A stretch of 64,000 bases of DNA from JAITMY01 sp031549685 (GCA_031549685.1 JAVBPG010000012.1:1-64000), one strand, 5' to 3'; shown: positions 42,305-51,885, counted from the stretch's first letter. Translations and numbers: made by a program. Notes: generated from the sequence alone by a model not told the origin.

Positions 42305-42412
42305 ATTTGTCATTGCGGGCTTGACCCGCAACCGAAACGGAGTGAAGTTCGGCGAAGCCAATCTCCTCTTTGGTTTGGAGATCCCGAGTCAAGCTCGCAA
42401 TGACATCTTCTT
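42305..42412. repeat. Palindromic repeat flanking the DUF3604 gene, left-hand inverted copy
   Basis: It starts TTGTCATTGCGGGCTTGACC and ends TCAAGCTCGCAATGACATC; the terminal arms are complementary. Its core (AAACGGAGTGAAGTTCGGCG) is found inverted at 40475-40602. Confidence 0.8.
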
Positions 42413-42425
42413 TGAGCAGCTCGTT

Positions 42426-43580
42426 TTACTTTTCCGAGTATCCTGCCAAGTTGTACTGTACCGGTATGGTGCTGTTGCCTACGCGGTATATACCAAATTT
42501 AAAGTAGTAGCCGTCGTCGTCGTTGCGGCCAATGAGAATGGGCTCGCTGTTTACAATTTTTTCGGCTACTGTTTTTCCGTTTTTGCTGTAGGTCATTTTT
42601 ACGTCAAGCATTCCGCTTTTCAGAATGGTTTCCTTTTGCCCGCCGTACTTTGTCCAATCAATATGCACGTTGAAGGTAACCCACGTGTTTTTGGGGAAAT
42701 CGCCGAACGGCATTTTGTAGGCAATGGTAGAGGCTTTGTACTCCGACTTTACGGGCTGCATTACCTTGGCTGTTGCCGGGTTGGCGCTGCAGCGGTCGTC
42801 TTTGTCGGTCAGCCATTTTCTGTCGGAGTTGGCCTTGATGTAAAAGTAGCCGTTGGAAAATGTAAAAGCAAGGGGAGGGTAGCCGCCTTGCTCCACCAGC
42901 CAACCTGTGGCTTTGCCGGCTTTGTAAGTCGCATTTCCCTTTTTGTCCTTGCCCTCCACTTTTTCGTGCCCTACATTTTTGTTGAAAATCATTTTGTCTT
43001 CGAGCGCCAAAAAATCCTCCACGCTCAGCATCTTTGCCTCGCCCTCGGGCGTTTGCACCAGCCTGCGGTCGGGCATGCCGTGCCACTGCGCAAATATGGT
43101 GGTTGCATCAGGCGACAGCTCGGCGGGAACGTAAACGGAGAATGTGTAATCGCGCGATGAGCCTTGTGGCGCAATGCCCTTACCGTGGTGGTAAACGGTT
43201 TTCATGCGCTGCGCTTTGCCGTAAGCATCCCTGGGTTGCCCTGCAAAATCGGCGGCGGTGGCGTAGCAGTACGACAGCTCGGCGCGTCCTTTGGTGTCGC
43301 CCTCTTTGTAGCCGCTGAGCGTATTGTCGTTACCCTTCAGCTCGAAGCGGAACGAGGGTTTCCCGTCGAACATCAGCGTGCTGTCGAGCATAATGGCGTA
43401 GGGACGCTTAATGCCCACCGCTACCCACTTGCCGTTGATAATTTGGTCGAGGCGCGCGCTGTCGGTCTGTACGTTTACCCGCTCGGGCAGGGGCCTTAGC
43501 CCTTTTGCCTGCGCCAATACAACGCTTTGAAATGATGCTATTGCACTTACTATTAACAATGTGCAATATTTTGTATTCAT
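42426..43580 (-). CDS. Heparin lyase I (PL13)
   Basis: The 384-residue protein matches Pedobacter heparinus heparinase I along its length and is the same size: 'ERVNVQTDSARLDQIINGKW', 'KGRAELSYCYATAADF', 'TTIFAQWHGMPDRRL' with the catalytic His (H167), 'GYFYIKANSDRKWLTDKDDR' and 'ILIGRNDDDGYYFKFGIYRV'. It has an N-terminal signal peptide. It cleaves sulfated heparin regions by beta-elimination. At residue 137, where the Pedobacter enzyme has the mutagenesis-implicated Cys135, this protein has Ala ('KGIAPQGSSRDY'). It follows the giant surface protein by 28 bases. Confidence 0.96.
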   Translation of the reverse strand: MNTKYCTLLIVSAIASFQSVVLAQAKGLRPLPERVNVQTDSARLDQIINGKWVAVGIKRPYAIMLDSTLMFDGKPSFRFELKGNDNTLSGYKEGDTKGRAELSYCYATAADFAGQPRDAYGKAQRMKTVYHHGKGIAPQGSSRDYTFSVYVPAELSPDATTIFAQWHGMPDRRLVQTPEGEAKMLSVEDFLALEDKMIFNKNVGHEKVEGKDKKGNATYKAGKATGWLVEQGGYPPLAFTFSNGYFYIKANSDRKWLTDKDDRCSANPATAKVMQPVKSEYKASTIAYKMPFGDFPKNTWVTFNVHIDWTKYGGQKETILKSGMLDVKMTYSKNGKTVAEKIVNSEPILIGRNDDDGYYFKFGIYRVGNSTIPVQYNLAGYSEK

Positions 43581-43608
43581 GTGGAAATCTTTTTTACATG
43601 TAAAGCAC

Positions 43609-46600
43609 TTACTGTTTTACCACCAGCTTAGCTCCCGTTTTTCCAGACTTGCTTTGCAGCTTGAGCACGTACATGCCTTTGGGCAAATGCGCTGTTTGAA
43701 CCGCGCTTGCACCGGCTTGCGTGTGCACTACCACGCCCTGCATGTTGATGATTTGCACCAGCGCAACTTCGTCCGGCGAGCTAAAGTAGAGTTCGCTGGT
43801 AAACGGGTTGGGGTAGAAGGTAAACTGCAGCTCGTTTTTAGCCACGGCGGTGCTGTTATCCTGATTTACCTTAATCCGCCAGCTTTTGCTTACCGCCACA
43901 TCCTCGGCCAGCACGATGCAGCGCAGCGTATCGGTAAAGTCAACGTGGCTTGAGTTGGAAATAATAACCTCGCCGTTTTCGGTTTGCAGCACGCCGTTAG
44001 TAGTTTTGAGCGTAAACGTTGGTATTATATCCGTCAAATCCAAGTAGGCCGGAATGGTTGCTACTATCAGCGCTTTGCCGGTGTCGATTACCGCCGGCTG
44101 GAGTTCTCCGTAAATGGAGAAGGTTATAATGTCGGCGTTGCGGTCGGCCGGCAGCGTGGCAGCCTCCAGCTTTACCATGTCGGCCATTTGGTACTCCTCA
44201 TCGCGGGTGGTAAAGTACAGGTAGTAGTGCGTTGAGGGGTTGAGGAACTTAATGCTGAGGGTTTGCTCCAGGTTGGCAGCTTCCATCTTCAACGCCTTGC
44301 GCGAGGCTGTGGCCATAATGCTGTCCTTGTTGTAGGCCGCCGATTTTGCTTCGGTGCTTACCACGTAGTACACAAAGCAGGCTTTTTCAACGTTTAGCTT
44401 CACATCGAGCTGCTTTTTATCTACCTTGCTGATTTTTGGGTAGCCCTGCATGAAGTTGGGGAAGTTGCCCAGCGTGCGGAAGTTGTACTCCTTTATGGCC
44501 GAGAATTTTCCGTCGTCGTTTTTGGCCACCACGTAGAGGTAGTAGCTGGTGTTGATGATAAGCGGCGACAGCGTGGTTTGGAACGTTGCGCCTACCGCAA
44601 TATTCTCGTGCAGCGCGCTAACATCGGCGCTGAGCTGCTGCGGAGTGAGCGTTTGCGGCAAGGTGTACAGCCGGTACGATACGCGCGCCGTTTGGTCGAG
44701 CTTCAGCTGCAGGTCGGCGCTTGAGGTGCTTATGTTATCCAGCAGCGGGTAGCCATTGGCAAAGTAGGGGTGGCCATCGCTGCGCAGCACGTTTATTTTA
44801 TTCACGTTCACGTTTGCGCCGTACGTTTTGTAGTAGAAGCGAACGTAGCGGATGCTGTCGCCCAGGTTGTCGGTGTAGGCCGTGGCAGTTTGCGGTATTT
44901 TACGGTCCTTGGTAAAATGCTCCAGCGTTATCCAGCTGTTGCCGTCGGCCGATGCTTCAACCAAAAATTCGGGGTTAGCATTTTTGCTGGTAAAATCGGC
45001 ACCTACCGTATTGAGCTCGTACGATATGCTTTTGGCAATATCGCTAATGCCCACCACTAAGCTGACGCCATTGGTGCCCAACCGGATTACACCCGGATAG
45101 CCCAACAAATCGGCGCCTGCTGTAGCCCATCCCCTGGTGCTTCTGTTCCACCCCGAAGAGGGATTATTGGTGGCGTGGAAGGTAAGATTCAGCGGCAGGT
45201 TATCGGCCGGCAGCAGGTTCTTTACAATAATGGTGTAGTCGGTTGTTGTATTTTTTGCCGTATCCTTAACGCTTCTGAGCACAGGCTCCGAGTAGTCGTT
45301 GGGTAGCGGCTCCGTCCAAACAGAGCTGTCGGGCAGGCTCGAAATAATCATGCTGCTCGGTATGTTGCTTATGTCAATGCTCTGCGGCACCACTACCTCT
45401 ATGGTGCGGCGCGGCGAGGTGGCGCGGTTGCTGGCGGGTGCCAGCGCGCCTGCTATGGTAAACAGGTCGCCGCCTTTCACTGTGCTCTTTACCTCGGAGG
45501 CGTTGTTGTGGCTGTCGAACAGTACGCTGTACACGTAGTAGCGGAAGGAGCGTGGCTTGTTGTTCATGGTGGTAGTCCAAGCGGTATTGGCTGTCAAGCT
45601 CTGCGTTTGCACTCCCGCCAAATCGTGCAGCTGCTGCGCGGTGTAAATGGGGTCTTGTGCTTGACTCTGCACCACGTAGTACAGCGTGGCATCCTTGTCG
45701 GAGGTTACCGTGTAATCGAACGAGTTGTCGGTAATGTTTACTATGGCGTTGTTGGTAAACTTGGGCGCCAGAACTCCGCCCGTAGCATTCACCTTTATGC
45801 GCCACGGTTTGCTTACCGCCGGGTCTTCGGAGGTAGCTATGCAGCGTAGGGTATCGGTAAAGTCGAGCTCGGTAACACCGGACGTGATAACCACGTTGCC
45901 GGTGGTTTTGAGCACAGCCTGCGGCGAGTGCAGGGTAAACGTGGGCTTGATGGCCGTTAACGGCATATCGCTCGGCACCTGTACGGTTACCAATCCTAAG
46001 GTGGCGTCAATAGCGGCCGGAGCGGTTTGCCCCGCCACGGAGAACGTAATGATGTTGGCGTTGCGGTCGGGCGATTGCGTTACGGTATCGAGCGCCGCCA
46101 GCGTGGCCATGTTGCCCTGCTCGTCGCGGGTGGTAAAGTACAGGTAGTACCTGGTTTCCCACGTGAGGTTTTTAAAGGCAATGGCTTTTTGTACGTTGGC
46201 GCTTACGCTAATCGAATCGTGCGCTTCGGCCATCAGGTTGGCGTTGGTGTAGCCGGCGGCTTTTTTAGTGGTAGTAATCAGGTAGTGCACCTTGCTATCC
46301 TTCTGCACCTTTACGTTTACCAGCATGGAGTCCTTACCTACCAGGCCAAGCTGCGGGTAGCCGGCTACAAAGCTGGGGAAGTTGCTTAGCGTACGGAAGT
46401 TGTACTCCTTTACTGCGGAGTATTTTCCATCGGCATTTTTGGCAACTACGTACAGGTAGTAGGGCGTGTTCTCGCTCAGGCCGCGAATTTGTACCAGCTC
46501 CTCGGTTGCTGCCGCCATAGCTACCGGGGTTCCCTGCGCCTCGAGCTGCGCTGCGGTTAGCGTGAGCGGGGTGGTGGAATACTTGTAGTAGGCGGTACCG

Positions 46601-49410
46601 GTGGCATCGAGCTTCAGCCCAAGGTCAACGCCCTGCGAGCTGATGCTGTTGAGCTGCGGGTAGCTTGCCGTGAAGTAGGGGTAGCCTGTCCGCTGGGTAA
46701 TATTTACCTTGTTCACATTCAGGTTTGCTCCGTACACCTTGTAGTAGTAGCGGATAAAGCGAATGCTATCGCCCAGCTGGTTGGTATATGCAGTAGCTGT
46801 CTGTGGCACCATACGGTCTTTGGTAAAGTACTCCAGCGTTATCCAATTTACTCCGTTGGCCGAGGCTTCTACCAGGTATTCGGGATTTGGATTTTTGTTG
46901 ATAAAATCCGATCCTACAGTATTCAATTCGTACGTAATGCTGCCAGGAATATCGCTTATGCTTACCACAAAGCTCACGTTGTTGGTTCCCATGCGGATTA
47001 CGCTTGGATAACCGGTCAAATCGGCGCCTGCCGTAGCCCAACCCTTGGTTGTCCGGCTCCAATTTGAAGACGGATTGTTGGTTGCGTGGAAGGTCAGATT
47101 CAGCGGCAGGTTATCGGCCGGCAGCAGGTTTTTAACCGTAATGGCGTAGGTGTTACCATCCGTTTTTTTGGCAGTATCTCTTACCGTGCGAGTTACAGTA
47201 GCTGAGAAATCGTTGCCCAGCGGCGTTTTCCAAATGACGCTATCGTTCAGGTTCGAGATAATTTTGCTGTTTGGAATACTGCTGATGTCAAGATGTTGTG
47301 GAGTAATGACTTCGACGGTGCGTGGAGTAGTTGCCCTATCGGTACCGGGAGCCAATTCGCCCTCTATGCCAAAGAAGTCGCCGTTTTTAACCGTGCGCTT
47401 CACGGCCGAGTAATCGGTGCCGTCGAAGAGCACGCTGTACACGTAGTAGCGGCGCTCCCTGGGCGTGTTGGTAAAGGTGTGCGTCCACTCGGTGTTGGCC
47501 GTCAGGCTTTGCGTTTGCACTCCCGGTGCTGCTACCAGCTCGGCGGCGGTGTAAATGGGGTTCTGAGCCTGGTCGCGCTTGAGCAGGTAGTACAGCGTGG
47601 CGTTTTTGTTGGCGGTTACCGTGTAGTCGAAGGTGCTGTTGGTAATGTTGCCTGCCGTGCTGGTTGTAAAGCTTGGCGCGTTGGAGGGCGTGTTGACTTG
47701 CAAGTCGGCCACTACGGTTTCCTCGTTATCGGCGTTTTTTGCCACGGCGTAAATGTGGTAAGCGGTGCTTGCCGCAAGGCTTTCTACCGAAATAGTATCC
47801 TCCCTATTAGCGGTTATAGCTTTTGGACCAACAGCGCCGGTAGCGGCTATGAGCGCTGCCGCGTTGGCGTAGCTTTGCGTGGTGGTGCTTACCACGTAGT
47901 ATAAATCGGCGTTCTTATCCACCTTCGATAGCAGCTTAAATCCGTTGTACACCACGCCTGCCGTTTTGGGGTACCCCGATGCAAAGCTTACCAGGTTGCG
48001 GTGCGTGGTAAACGGCAGCTCAACCACGGCGGTAGCCTCGGTGGCTCCGCTGTTTTCGGCGGCGCAGTACAGGTAGTAGGCCGTGTTGGCGCTGAGGTTG
48101 TTTAGGGCGATTAATTTTTCGGTAGAAGCTGCAAGGGTCGAATCGACCACGCCTGCGGCCAGCTTGAGCGCAGCCAAATCGGCAAACGATTGCTGCGTGG
48201 CGCTGAGCACGTAGTACAGCTGGCCGGCCTCGCTTACTTTAACGTTGAGGTTAATGCTGCTGTACGAGGTATCGCTCAGCGCGGGGAATCCGGCTATGAA
48301 CTCAAATCCTGCAGGCAGGGGAGCCTCGGTGGTAAAGCTGATGGTGCTTACCGCTGAGGTTAAGCCGCCCATTTTGAGCAGGTAGTGTACGTAGTACTGG
48401 GTTGAGGCGCTTTTGCCTGTAATGGCTTTGCTGCTTTCGGTGCTTCCTACGGCTGCGCTATCAAGCGTAGCGTCGGCCAGCAGGGTAGCGGCGTCGGGCG
48501 CGGTGGCCGAGGTGCTCACCACGTAAAATATTTTGCTGGGCAGGTCGGTTTTAAAGTTAAGCGTAGCGCCGTCCGCCGTGGTACTCGATGCGTTGGGGTA
48601 GCCCGGGGCAAAGGCGGCGGGGGTTTCGGCGATTTGAATATTTGATAAGCCCAATTTTTCTCTTGCTCCACCATCTCCTATAAACACCATCCAGTAAACC
48701 CAGCGGAGGTAAACTGTATCTCTATTTTCAAGTGAAGCGGGCAGAATGAAAGAGTATTCTTGATTATAACCATTCACTACTTTTCCTCCTGTACCCTCTT
48801 CGGCAACTTTAGCCGCATAGTTAGGATAGCGGTTAAAGTAGGTGTTGGAGTCTGCGGTAGTCCAAGGAGTACCGTCGCCTATTTCTCCTACCTTGTACTG
48901 TAATCCTAAAGCATTGTCGTGCGGCGTGTTAGCGGCTCTTTTGTTTCTTGAAATCAGAGTCGATTTCCAAGAAATCTTAACATTGCTTTTACCCTTAGTA
49001 TTAATGGCTATTACAGCACCTCTTGTTCTTCTCTGTCCATTTGAGTTGTTGTTGACATTTAGAAATGATACTCCGGTTTCAAAGGCATCCCAACCGGCAG
49101 CAGTGCTAAGCCCCGGATCCGGATGTTGGGCGTTCCATGCATCATTATGCCCACCCGCGGCATCCGTAACCGGCGGATGCGCCCATACTATACCGCTTGC
49201 TGGTTCTATACCCGTTGCGGTAGATTGCTCGTGTACTGCAATCCAATCCGGAAGATTACATGTTGCAGTATTACATCCTGTAACATCGATAGCTGTTGAA
49301 CTAAAAGGCAAGCTTTGAGGCTTAGGTGCAGTTTGCCCCATCACACCTATCGTCCACAGCGTAGCAATCGTAAGTAAGCCTATATGTTTTTTGAAATTTG
49401 TCATAACCAT
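43609..49410 (-). CDS. 1933-residue T9SS surface protein with internal 637-residue duplication
   Basis: After a signal peptide comes a ~230-residue domain (residues ~35-265; 'LPDWIAVHEQS', 'EPASG', 'IAINTKGKSNVKISW', 'LRWVYWMV', 'GAREKLGLSNIQIAE') homologous to the whole mature protein encoded next door at 49474. Fn3-like ~100-residue repeats follow ('TAYYLYCAAENSGATEATAV', 'LYYVVSTTTQSYANAAALIA'). Two tandem copies of a 637-residue unit lie at about nt 47670-45760 and 45760-43850, each containing 'PADNLPLNLTFHATNNPSS' and 'FTDTLRCI...PAVSKPWRIKVN'. It ends in a T9SS sorting domain ('FYPNPFTSELYFSSPDEVAL', 'HLPKGMYVLKLQ'). No catalytic motif is evident. Position after SusCD suggests a surface glycan-binding or scaffolding role. 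Confidence 0.88.
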   Translation of the reverse strand: MVMTNFKKHIGLLTIATLWTIGVMGQTAPKPQSLPFSSTAIDVTGCNTATCNLPDWIAVHEQSTATGIEPASGIVWAHPPVTDAAGGHNDAWNAQHPDPGLSTAAGWDAFETGVSFLNVNNNSNGQRRTRGAVIAINTKGKSNVKISWKSTLISRNKRAANTPHDNALGLQYKVGEIGDGTPWTTADSNTYFNRYPNYAAKVAEEGTGGKVVNGYNQEYSFILPASLENRDTVYLRWVYWMVFIGDGGAREKLGLSNIQIAETPAAFAPGYPNASSTTADGATLNFKTDLPSKIFYVVSTSATAPDAATLLADATLDSAAVGSTESSKAITGKSASTQYYVHYLLKMGGLTSAVSTISFTTEAPLPAGFEFIAGFPALSDTSYSSINLNVKVSEAGQLYYVLSATQQSFADLAALKLAAGVVDSTLAASTEKLIALNNLSANTAYYLYCAAENSGATEATAVVELPFTTHRNLVSFASGYPKTAGVVYNGFKLLSKVDKNADLYYVVSTTTQSYANAAALIAATGAVGPKAITANREDTISVESLAASTAYHIYAVAKNADNEETVVADLQVNTPSNAPSFTTSTAGNITNSTFDYTVTANKNATLYYLLKRDQAQNPIYTAAELVAAPGVQTQSLTANTEWTHTFTNTPRERRYYVYSVLFDGTDYSAVKRTVKNGDFFGIEGELAPGTDRATTPRTVEVITPQHLDISSIPNSKIISNLNDSVIWKTPLGNDFSATVTRTVRDTAKKTDGNTYAITVKNLLPADNLPLNLTFHATNNPSSNWSRTTKGWATAGADLTGYPSVIRMGTNNVSFVVSISDIPGSITYELNTVGSDFINKNPNPEYLVEASANGVNWITLEYFTKDRMVPQTATAYTNQLGDSIRFIRYYYKVYGANLNVNKVNITQRTGYPYFTASYPQLNSISSQGVDLGLKLDATGTAYYKYSTTPLTLTAAQLEAQGTPVAMAAATEELVQIRGLSENTPYYLYVVAKNADGKYSAVKEYNFRTLSNFPSFVAGYPQLGLVGKDSMLVNVKVQKDSKVHYLITTTKKAAGYTNANLMAEAHDSISVSANVQKAIAFKNLTWETRYYLYFTTRDEQGNMATLAALDTVTQSPDRNANIITFSVAGQTAPAAIDATLGLVTVQVPSDMPLTAIKPTFTLHSPQAVLKTTGNVVITSGVTELDFTDTLRCIATSEDPAVSKPWRIKVNATGGVLAPKFTNNAIVNITDNSFDYTVTSDKDATLYYVVQSQAQDPIYTAQQLHDLAGVQTQSLTANTAWTTTMNNKPRSFRYYVYSVLFDSHNNASEVKSTVKGGDLFTIAGALAPASNRATSPRRTIEVVVPQSIDISNIPSSMIISSLPDSSVWTEPLPNDYSEPVLRSVKDTAKNTTTDYTIIVKNLLPADNLPLNLTFHATNNPSSGWNRSTRGWATAGADLLGYPGVIRLGTNGVSLVVGISDIAKSISYELNTVGADFTSKNANPEFLVEASADGNSWITLEHFTKDRKIPQTATAYTDNLGDSIRYVRFYYKTYGANVNVNKINVLRSDGHPYFANGYPLLDNISTSSADLQLKLDQTARVSYRLYTLPQTLTPQQLSADVSALHENIAVGATFQTTLSPLIINTSYYLYVVAKNDDGKFSAIKEYNFRTLGNFPNFMQGYPKISKVDKKQLDVKLNVEKACFVYYVVSTEAKSAAYNKDSIMATASRKALKMEAANLEQTLSIKFLNPSTHYYLYFTTRDEEYQMADMVKLEAATLPADRNADIITFSIYGELQPAVIDTGKALIVATIPAYLDLTDIIPTFTLKTTNGVLQTENGEVIISNSSHVDFTDTLRCIVLAEDVAVSKSWRIKVNQDNSTAVAKNELQFTFYPNPFTSELYFSSPDEVALVQIINMQGVVVHTQAGASAVQTAHLPKGMYVLKLQSKSGKTGAKLVVKQ

Positions 49411-49431
49411 TTGTATTTTAATCGGTTGTGT

Positions 49432-49476
49432 TATTTGTGAGGATTGCGGGTCAAGCCCGCAATGACAATGAGGCTA
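49432..49476. repeat. Short palindromic intergenic repeat (GATTGCGGGTCAAGCCCGCAATGAC)
   Basis: ATTGCGGGTCAAGCCCGCAA is a near-perfect palindrome between the giant-protein gene and the small secreted-protein gene, overlapping the end of the latter. It is the same unit as at 42305, 56672 and 61678. Confidence 0.8.
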
Positions 49477-50139
49477 TTTTATTTCAACATCAAACAGGCC
49501 AATCCTTTCGCGCGCTCCTTTCTCCCCCTTGCAGGTCATGTAGTACACCCAGCGCAGCTGCACCAGCGGCTGGTTGCAGGCCTCGGCGGGGAGGTTTACC
49601 GTGTACGTTTGCTTGGTGTTGTACTTTACGCCGCCCTCGGCGGTGGTGGCGTTGTTAAAGGCGGTATTGGGCAGGGTGGTAAAATCGCCCGTGGTGCCCA
49701 CGCGGTACTGCAGCGCCATGGCGTTGTTGTGCGCGGTTTCCTTAATTAAAACGGAGGTGTATTTTACCTGAACTTTATCTTTTCCCTTGGTGTCAATGGC
49801 CACCACTACGCCGCGCACGCGCTTGCCTTCGTTGCGGTCGTGCGCTGCTATGGCTATGCCGTTCTTGTAAGGCTCCCAGCCAAAGGTGGTTTCGCCGAAT
49901 GGCGTAACGTCGCCGGTGCCGGGCGCTGTGGGTGCCTCGCTGCTGGTGCCGCTCGCAGGCTCATAGTCTGCTCTCGGGCTTTCGTGTACAGCAAGCCATG
50001 CGGGCAGCTGCTCGCCCGAAATTTGGCTAAACTTAAACGGCAGTTTTTGCACCTCGGGTTGCGTTTGCGCTGTGGCTACCGATGCGCCGAGCAAAATGGC
50101 TGAAAGAAGAATGGCAGAGGTCTTGATAGTGGTATTCAT
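49474..50139 (-). CDS. Small secreted protein homologous to the N-terminus of the giant protein
   Basis: The 221-residue protein has a signal peptide ('ILLSAILLGASVATAQT') and a single domain. Motifs shared with residues ~35-265 of the neighbouring giant: 'LPAWLAVHESPRADYEPASG', 'RVRGVVVAIDTKGKDKVQVK', 'HNNAMALQYRVGTTGDFTTL', 'LVQLRWVYYMTCKGEKGARE' and 'RIGLFDVEIK'. There is no T9SS tail and no lipobox, so it may be periplasmic or rely on another anchor. It lies 26 bases after SusD, where surface glycan-binding proteins are usually encoded. I do not recognise the domain. Confidence 0.85.
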   Translation of the reverse strand: MNTTIKTSAILLSAILLGASVATAQTQPEVQKLPFKFSQISGEQLPAWLAVHESPRADYEPASGTSSEAPTAPGTGDVTPFGETTFGWEPYKNGIAIAAHDRNEGKRVRGVVVAIDTKGKDKVQVKYTSVLIKETAHNNAMALQYRVGTTGDFTTLPNTAFNNATTAEGGVKYNTKQTYTVNLPAEACNQPLVQLRWVYYMTCKGEKGARERIGLFDVEIK

Positions 50140-50165
50140 GGCTTATATTTTTTATAATTAAATTT

Positions 50166-51872
50166 TTAGTATCCAAAGTTTTGTACCAGGTTTTTGTTTT
50201 CGCGAATTTCGCGCGCCGGTATGGGGTAAAGGTTGTGTATGCGCGGGTTGAACCGGCCTGCCGGCGTGGCGTAGGAGAATGAGTTGCCCATTAACCCCGT
50301 GTAGTTGGGGGGCGGCCCAATGGCATCGCGCGTGGCAATCAACTTTTGTCCCAGCACGTTCCAGCGAATGAGGTCGGCGCGGCGGCCGGGCAGCTCAAAG
50401 CACAGCTCGCGGGCGCGCTCGTCCATGAGCGTGGCGCGGAAGGCATCCTTGCTTCCGCCAAAGTCGGCCGAGGTGTAGTCGCCGGCGTTGGTAAAGTTAA
50501 ACGCGCGGTAGCGCACCCTGTTGATGTACGGAATGGCGGCGTCGGGGCCCATGAGCTCGTTCTCCACCTCGGCGCGCATGAGCAGTATGTCGGCGTAGCG
50601 CAGCAGCACGGCGTTGACGTTGGTGTTGTTGTTATCGTTGGGCAGGCCTGCGTGCCAGTCGCGGCGCCACTTGCCGGGCGCGCTGTTATAGTAGTTGGCG
50701 TTGTTGTAGTACACGTATATATTTTGGCCTTTGGTGGCGGCGGCAGTATCAACTTTAATTTGGTAATCGGCAATGGCGGTGTGCTTGCGTACATCGCCCG
50801 GTTCAAATTTGTTGGCAAATACCAGCTGCGTTTTGATAAATGAGTTGGCGCGGCCAAAGTTGGAATTTTGATCTATGGAGGGGCCGTTGTAGGTGCCCCA
50901 GGTGCCGCTGTGCTTGGTTTCGCCCGATGGGTTGTAAAAAGCGACCTCGAAAATGGTTTCGGTGTGGTCAATCAGGTATTCGCAAAAGTTGCGGAACAGC
51001 TGCTCGTAGCAGTCCTTGCTTTTACGGTTATCGTAGGTGTCGTACAGCTTGTACATGCCCATGTTTATAACCTTCTCTGTCCAAAACCGTACCTGCTCGT
51101 AGTAGCTGTTGCGGTCGCTCTCGCCGGGACGGTGCATTTCGCCGCTGCGGTTTAGCGAGTAGCCTGCGCGAAACAGGTACACGCGCGCCAGCATGCCTGC
51201 GGCAGCGCCTTGCGTAGCGCGCTCGCTGGGGTGGTCGTACTGTGCGGGGAGCACGGCGTATGCCGCCTCCAAATCTTTTATAATTTGTACGTAAATGCTA
51301 TCGCGGTCGGTTTGCGGCAGCATAAGGTTGTCGCCGGGCTTGGTGGGCGTGAGGGTAAAGGGAACATCGCCAAACAGCCGCACCAGGTCGAAGTAGCACA
51401 GGGCGCGCAAAAATTTTGCTTCGCCTACCAGCGTGGCTATTTTAAACGAGTCGCTGCGCTCGTAGCTGTGGGCTTTTACGCCCTCCACCACGTTGTTGGC
51501 GCGGTTAATGCCGGCGTAGTAGTCGTTCCACGTGTTTTCGAACCAGGCATGGGCGGCGTATATGTTGTAGTGCCCAATGTCGCGCGCGGTGTGGCCTATG
51601 CCGGTTATGCCCTCTACGTACGAAATGTCGGTGTCGGTGTCGTACACCATGGCGTTCTGGCCGTAGGTATCCATTTCGCTGAATACTTCGTACACGCCGC
51701 GCACCGCCATTTCGGTAAGGGATACGGAGCTGAAGTATTCATCGGTGTCGTACACGCCGTGCAGCTCCTCTTCGAGCTGGTTGTCGCACGATAGCAGCGA
51801 CAGCTGTCCGCACAGCATTGCCAGCATGGCAACGCGCGTTAAGTACCGTTGGGTGGAAAATATTTTTTTCAT
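50166..51872 (-). CDS. SusD/RagB-family surface lipoprotein
   Basis: The 568-residue protein has a lipoprotein signal peptide ('LCGQLSLLSC') and the SusD fold pattern: 'YDTDEYFSSVSLTEMAVRGVYEVF', 'YYAGINRANNVVEGVK', 'GEAKFLRALCYFDLVRLFGDV' (the SusD TPR motif) and C-terminal 'GRFNPRIHNLYPIPAREI'. It would cap the SusC barrel at the surface and bind glycan chains. The start is 13 bases after the SusC stop, so it is translationally close to it. Confidence 0.95.
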   Translation of the reverse strand: MKKIFSTQRYLTRVAMLAMLCGQLSLLSCDNQLEEELHGVYDTDEYFSSVSLTEMAVRGVYEVFSEMDTYGQNAMVYDTDTDISYVEGITGIGHTARDIGHYNIYAAHAWFENTWNDYYAGINRANNVVEGVKAHSYERSDSFKIATLVGEAKFLRALCYFDLVRLFGDVPFTLTPTKPGDNLMLPQTDRDSIYVQIIKDLEAAYAVLPAQYDHPSERATQGAAAGMLARVYLFRAGYSLNRSGEMHRPGESDRNSYYEQVRFWTEKVINMGMYKLYDTYDNRKSKDCYEQLFRNFCEYLIDHTETIFEVAFYNPSGETKHSGTWGTYNGPSIDQNSNFGRANSFIKTQLVFANKFEPGDVRKHTAIADYQIKVDTAAATKGQNIYVYYNNANYYNSAPGKWRRDWHAGLPNDNNNTNVNAVLLRYADILLMRAEVENELMGPDAAIPYINRVRYRAFNFTNAGDYTSADFGGSKDAFRATLMDERARELCFELPGRRADLIRWNVLGQKLIATRDAIGPPPNYTGLMGNSFSYATPAGRFNPRIHNLYPIPAREIRENKNLVQNFGY

Positions 51873-51885
51873 GATGCGATGTTTT

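Noticed and set aside
42297..42440. Short open frames across palindromic repeats (translations such as 'VIAGLTRN', 'SQARND')
   Set aside because: These are spurious translations of the GTCATTGCGGGC-type repeats seen in many genomes, not genes.
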